64,000 bases of DNA. Source: Granulicella sp. L46 (lineage in GTDB: Bacteria; Acidobacteriota; Terriglobia; Terriglobales; Acidobacteriaceae). Where the stretch lies: positions 157,500 through 221,499 of the forward strand of contig NZ_LMUT01000002.1 in assembly GCF_009765785.1 (NCBI RefSeq), given 5' to 3'. The notes under the pieces were generated by a model. That model saw only the letters and a list, made by a program, of their open reading frames with translations, was not told where the DNA came from and made no database searches. The translations under genes and the position numbers were made by a program. Shown here piece after piece: positions 61,489-64,000 of this stretch. Every line of letters starts with the position of its first letter. Position 1 is the first letter of the stretch.

Positions 61489-63855
61489 TTACTGCTTCCC
61501 GACAACCTCCACCGACTCACCGTTCGCGAACCCAACCTCTGCACCCGTATGCGTCAACTTCTGCGCACCATCCTCCCAGCGCAGATGACTCACCTCGAAC
61601 TGCCCCTTCTCATACGCGTACGTCCCATCATCGCGATACAGATCAAACGCTCCATCCGCCCCCGGATACACCCGCACCTTCGCCACCTTCTGCACCTGGT
61701 TCGTACTCTCCACCACCGTCCCCAGCGGCAGAATCGAACCCGCCCGGACAAACAGTGGAATCTCGTCGATAGGCGCGCTCACCGTAATATTCTGCCCGCC
61801 ACGCACCCGCTCATTCGTCCAGAAGTTGTACCAATCGGTTCCCTCGGGCAGATACACCTCGCGGCTCGTCATCCCCTGGTCCGTCACAGGAGCCACCAGC
61901 AGCGCCGGCCCAAACATATATTCGTCGCCAATACCAGCAACCTTCGGATCGTCGCCGAAGTCCATAAACAGCCCACGCATAAACGGCGCGCCCGTCTCAT
62001 GCGCATGCCATCCGAGCGAATAAATGTACGGCATCAACTCATAGCGAAGCCTTAGGAACTTCTCGAGGATCGGTTCAGCCTGCTTCCCGTAGCTCCAAAC
62101 CTCATTCTCCGGCCGCGTCCCATGCGTGCGAAAATTCGGCTGAAACGCCCCATACTCAAACCACCGCACATAGAGCTCGGGATAATCGTCATACCCACCT
62201 ACAACCGCACGCGCGTCACTCGGATCAATCAGCACCGGCCGCTCCGCCTTATGAACCCTCGGCAAGTCCTGCCATCCCCCGATATCCGTGCTCCAGTACG
62301 GCATCCCCGATGCCACAAAATTAATCCCAGTCGGCACCTGCCGCTTCAGCACATCCCACGTCGGGCTAATATCCGACGACCAGAAAATCGCCCCATTATG
62401 CTGCGCCCCCGGATACGCATCCCGCGCCAAGATCAGCGCCCGCTCCTTCATATCCCGACGCATGCCGTTGTAGAACGCCGCCGTATGAAATAGCGGGTAC
62501 GTATTGAAGTACTGCGTCCCCGGCCCAATATGAAAGTAGCTTCCATTCGGCGACAGATCCGGCTCCGTCTCATCCGCCCAGAACGCATCGAACCCCTTGT
62601 CCACGTAGTTCTCTTTCACCACGCTCCAATACCATTTCGCCGCATCCGGGTTCGTCGTATCAATGTCCGACCCCGCGTGATCATAAGGCTCTCCATTCGT
62701 CGGCGTCCCATCCGCCAGGTGTTCGAACCAACCATTCTTAAGCAGCAGCGGATAATACCGGCTACTCTCCACAAACCGCGGCCACACGCTGATCATCACG
62801 TGATAGTTCATCGCGTGCAGCTCTTTCAACATCCCCACCGGGTCCGGCCACTTCTCCGGATCCATATCCATCTCCCCCATCTTCGTATACGTGAACCAGT
62901 CAATCACCAGGTCATCAATCGGCAAATGCCGCTCGCGATATCCCTTCGCCACCCCCATCAACTCAGCCTGGTTCGAGTACCGCTGCTTGCACTGGATGTA
63001 CCCATACGCCGACTTAGGCAGCATCGGCACATCGCCCGTCAGCGTCCGAAAACCCTCATAGATCTCGTCATACGTCTTACCCGCAATCACAAAGAACGAC
63101 ACCCGCTGCCCCACATCGCTAGTCCACTTCGTCGCATTCGCAATCGCAAACGCCACCGTAGTCCGCGACGGGTTATCCCACAAAATCCCATAACCCTTAT
63201 TCGTCACCACGAACGGAACGCACACACTCTGCCCGCCCGGCGCGTTGTAGTCATGCGCACACCGCACCACGCGCCCGCGTCGATCGAGATACCCTTCCTG
63301 ATTTTGTCCCAGCCCGTAATAATGCTCATCCTTCGGCGCCGCAAACGTTGCTCCCACCTGGAAGTAAGGATCATCCGTCGGCCGCCGCTCATTCAGGATG
63401 TTATGGTTTCCATCCTTATAGTTCGGCACCGACATCTCCCAACCCCGCATATCCAGCAGCGTCGCGCCCTCCGGCGTCTTAATCGACAGCCCCACATACG
63501 GCGTATACCCATTGAAAAACTTCGCCGTATCCGGCAGCTTGCCCGTATACGGTTTCCCCTGCCCCTGCACACTCACCACCATGCGCGACGACTTCAGCAC
63601 ATCTCCCGCCTCTCCACTTTCCGCCGTCCATCCATCGCTCTGCGGCCGCGCGGTAATCCCATAACCCGCCGCCGCCAGCGCCCGAGCCTTATCCAAACTC
63701 ATCGTCACCCGCACAATATTCGGCGCATAAGCCTCCACCACCACCGTCGCCGCCCCCCGCTGCAACGTCAACTGCTGCGCCCGCGAAACGCCACTGACCG
63801 CCATAAGGCACGCAAGCAAACCAACGCCACGAACGACTGCAACCTTGCAATTCAT
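61489..63855 (-). CDS. Secreted GH31-family glycosidase (alpha-xylosidase-like)
   Basis: A retaining alpha-glycosidase, probably alpha-xylosidase on xyloglucan fragments. 788 residues from ATG 63855 (GGAGG eight bases before). Signal peptide (CKVAVVRGVGLLACLMAVSG, cut near SRA), N-terminal beta-sandwich, TIM barrel with nucleophile Asp428 in FWADETEPD and acid Asp495 in FWSSDISPTW, then C-terminal beta domains including a YRDDGTYAYEKG strand. IDDLVIDWFTY and PYWSTDIGGW complete the family motifs. A LacI-type operator lies about 58 bp upstream of the start. Confidence 0.93.
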   Translation of the reverse strand: MNCKVAVVRGVGLLACLMAVSGVSRAQQLTLQRGAATVVVEAYAPNIVRVTMSLDKARALAAAGYGITARPQSDGWTAESGEAGDVLKSSRMVVSVQGQGKPYTGKLPDTAKFFNGYTPYVGLSIKTPEGATLLDMRGWEMSVPNYKDGNHNILNERRPTDDPYFQVGATFAAPKDEHYYGLGQNQEGYLDRRGRVVRCAHDYNAPGGQSVCVPFVVTNKGYGILWDNPSRTTVAFAIANATKWTSDVGQRVSFFVIAGKTYDEIYEGFRTLTGDVPMLPKSAYGYIQCKQRYSNQAELMGVAKGYRERHLPIDDLVIDWFTYTKMGEMDMDPEKWPDPVGMLKELHAMNYHVMISVWPRFVESSRYYPLLLKNGWFEHLADGTPTNGEPYDHAGSDIDTTNPDAAKWYWSVVKENYVDKGFDAFWADETEPDLSPNGSYFHIGPGTQYFNTYPLFHTAAFYNGMRRDMKERALILARDAYPGAQHNGAIFWSSDISPTWDVLKRQVPTGINFVASGMPYWSTDIGGWQDLPRVHKAERPVLIDPSDARAVVGGYDDYPELYVRWFEYGAFQPNFRTHGTRPENEVWSYGKQAEPILEKFLRLRYELMPYIYSLGWHAHETGAPFMRGLFMDFGDDPKVAGIGDEYMFGPALLVAPVTDQGMTSREVYLPEGTDWYNFWTNERVRGGQNITVSAPIDEIPLFVRAGSILPLGTVVESTNQVQKVAKVRVYPGADGAFDLYRDDGTYAYEKGQFEVSHLRWEDGAQKLTHTGAEVGFANGESVEVVGKQ

Positions 63856-63874
63856 ATCCAACTCCTCCATCACC

Positions 63875-63901
63875 TGACGACTCTCACAATTGACGACTCT
63901 C
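63875..63901. repeat. Direct repeat TGACGACTCTC x2
   Basis: Two exact 11-bp copies (63875-63885 and 63891-63901) separated by ACAAT, between the GH31 ribosome site and the LacI-like operator. It could be a tandem regulator site or a small duplication. Confidence 0.7.
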
Positions 63902-63911
63902 GCTCGGGCTC

Positions 63912-63925
63912 TTGAAACGTTTACC
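63912..63925. promoter_or_regulatory. LacI/GalR-family operator-like palindrome upstream of the GH31 gene
   Basis: TTGAAACGTTTACC has the perfect core AAACGTTT and half-sites TGAAAC/GTTTAC, the style of LacI-family sugar regulators (compare the generic TGTAAACGTTTACA). It lies 57 bp upstream of ATG 63855, suitable for repression by a sugar-responsive regulator encoded elsewhere. Confidence 0.5.
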
Positions 63926-63941
63926 TACTCCCCCAATAACT

Positions 63942-63988
63942 CGTCATCTCGACCGGAGCGCAGCGCAGTGGAGAGATCCCTGCATTGG
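63942..63988. repeat. Dispersed intergenic repeat, copy 2
   Basis: Second copy of the element at 39899-39964, with the blocks CGTCATCTCGACCG, GCGCAGTGGAGAGA and CCCTGCATTGG closer together. Located upstream of the GH31 gene near the window end. Confidence 0.8.
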
Positions 63989-64000
63989 CCCATGTACTTA

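Noticed and set aside
62530-63915. 461-codon open frame on the + strand
   Set aside because: Antisense to the GH31 gene; Arg/His/Ile-rich and without any family pattern.
1-64000. CRISPR arrays, tRNA, rRNA, transposases, phage integrases
   Set aside because: Looked for and not seen: no regularly spaced 25-40 bp repeats, no tRNA-like cloverleaf with the conserved T-arm sequence, and no transposase- or integrase-like frame.

Overview
This window is chromosomal DNA of high GC content, mostly G or C at third codon positions, from a Gram-negative bacterium. It is most probably an acidobacterium of the Terriglobus/Granulicella/Edaphobacter group. The reasons are the gene content (Alternative Complex III joined to a caa3-type oxidase operon, GH31/GH43/GH57 glycosidases, a DUF3536-type GH57 protein, families of DUF2029-type membrane glycosyltransferases), frequent TTG starts, and intergenic repeats of a style I associate with that group. 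The assignment is inferred from gene content; no rRNA marker is present.

Layout. Positions 1-913 hold the end of one gene and a decayed gene, followed by a repeat-rich spacer. From 1454 to 6385 on the + strand lie serA, a parvulin-type lipoprotein, a lipoprotein cytochrome c, a small membrane protein and lipA. From 6390 to 13513 is a mixed set: a short-chain dehydrogenase, an orphan molybdopterin oxidoreductase, a DUF4440 protein, an orphan OppF-like ATPase, a DUF971 protein, a TauE/SafE permease, a LOG-family protein and a secreted RNase T2. A twelve-gene respiratory operon runs on the - strand from 27445 down to 13585: actA-actB-actC-actD-actE-actF, a one-helix protein, an SCO copper chaperone and ctaC-ctaD-ctaE-ctaF. 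It encodes a quinol:cytochrome c oxidoreductase directly coupled to an oxygen reductase. Its promoter carries a CRP/FNR-like palindrome placed as in class II activation. ActD is disrupted at a run of 14 A/T.

From 27812 to 39877 on the + strand come an AlkA-like glycosylase, a GT87-type membrane glycosyltransferase, four tandem paralogous GT-C-like membrane proteins and a GH57 alpha-glucan enzyme. This looks like a surface glycan or glycolipid region of unknown product. Positions 40033-47324 hold a GH43 glycosidase, exported and membrane proteins of unknown role, an SMR-like protein, an unusual Amt-like transporter and a PP2C/Ser-Thr kinase pair.

The right end is an amino-acid catabolic island. 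It has an APC permease, a complete overlapping histidine-degradation operon (hutH-hutU-hutI-hutF), a divergent Lrp/AsnC regulator, a fusion of an arginine-dihydrolase-type enzyme to an ornithine aminotransferase, an ALDH7-type aldehyde dehydrogenase and a class III aminotransferase. Together these would take histidine, arginine/ornithine and perhaps lysine to glutamate-family or semialdehyde products. The window closes with a secreted GH31 glycosidase behind a LacI-type operator.

No rRNA, tRNA, CRISPR array, insertion sequence or phage gene was recognised.
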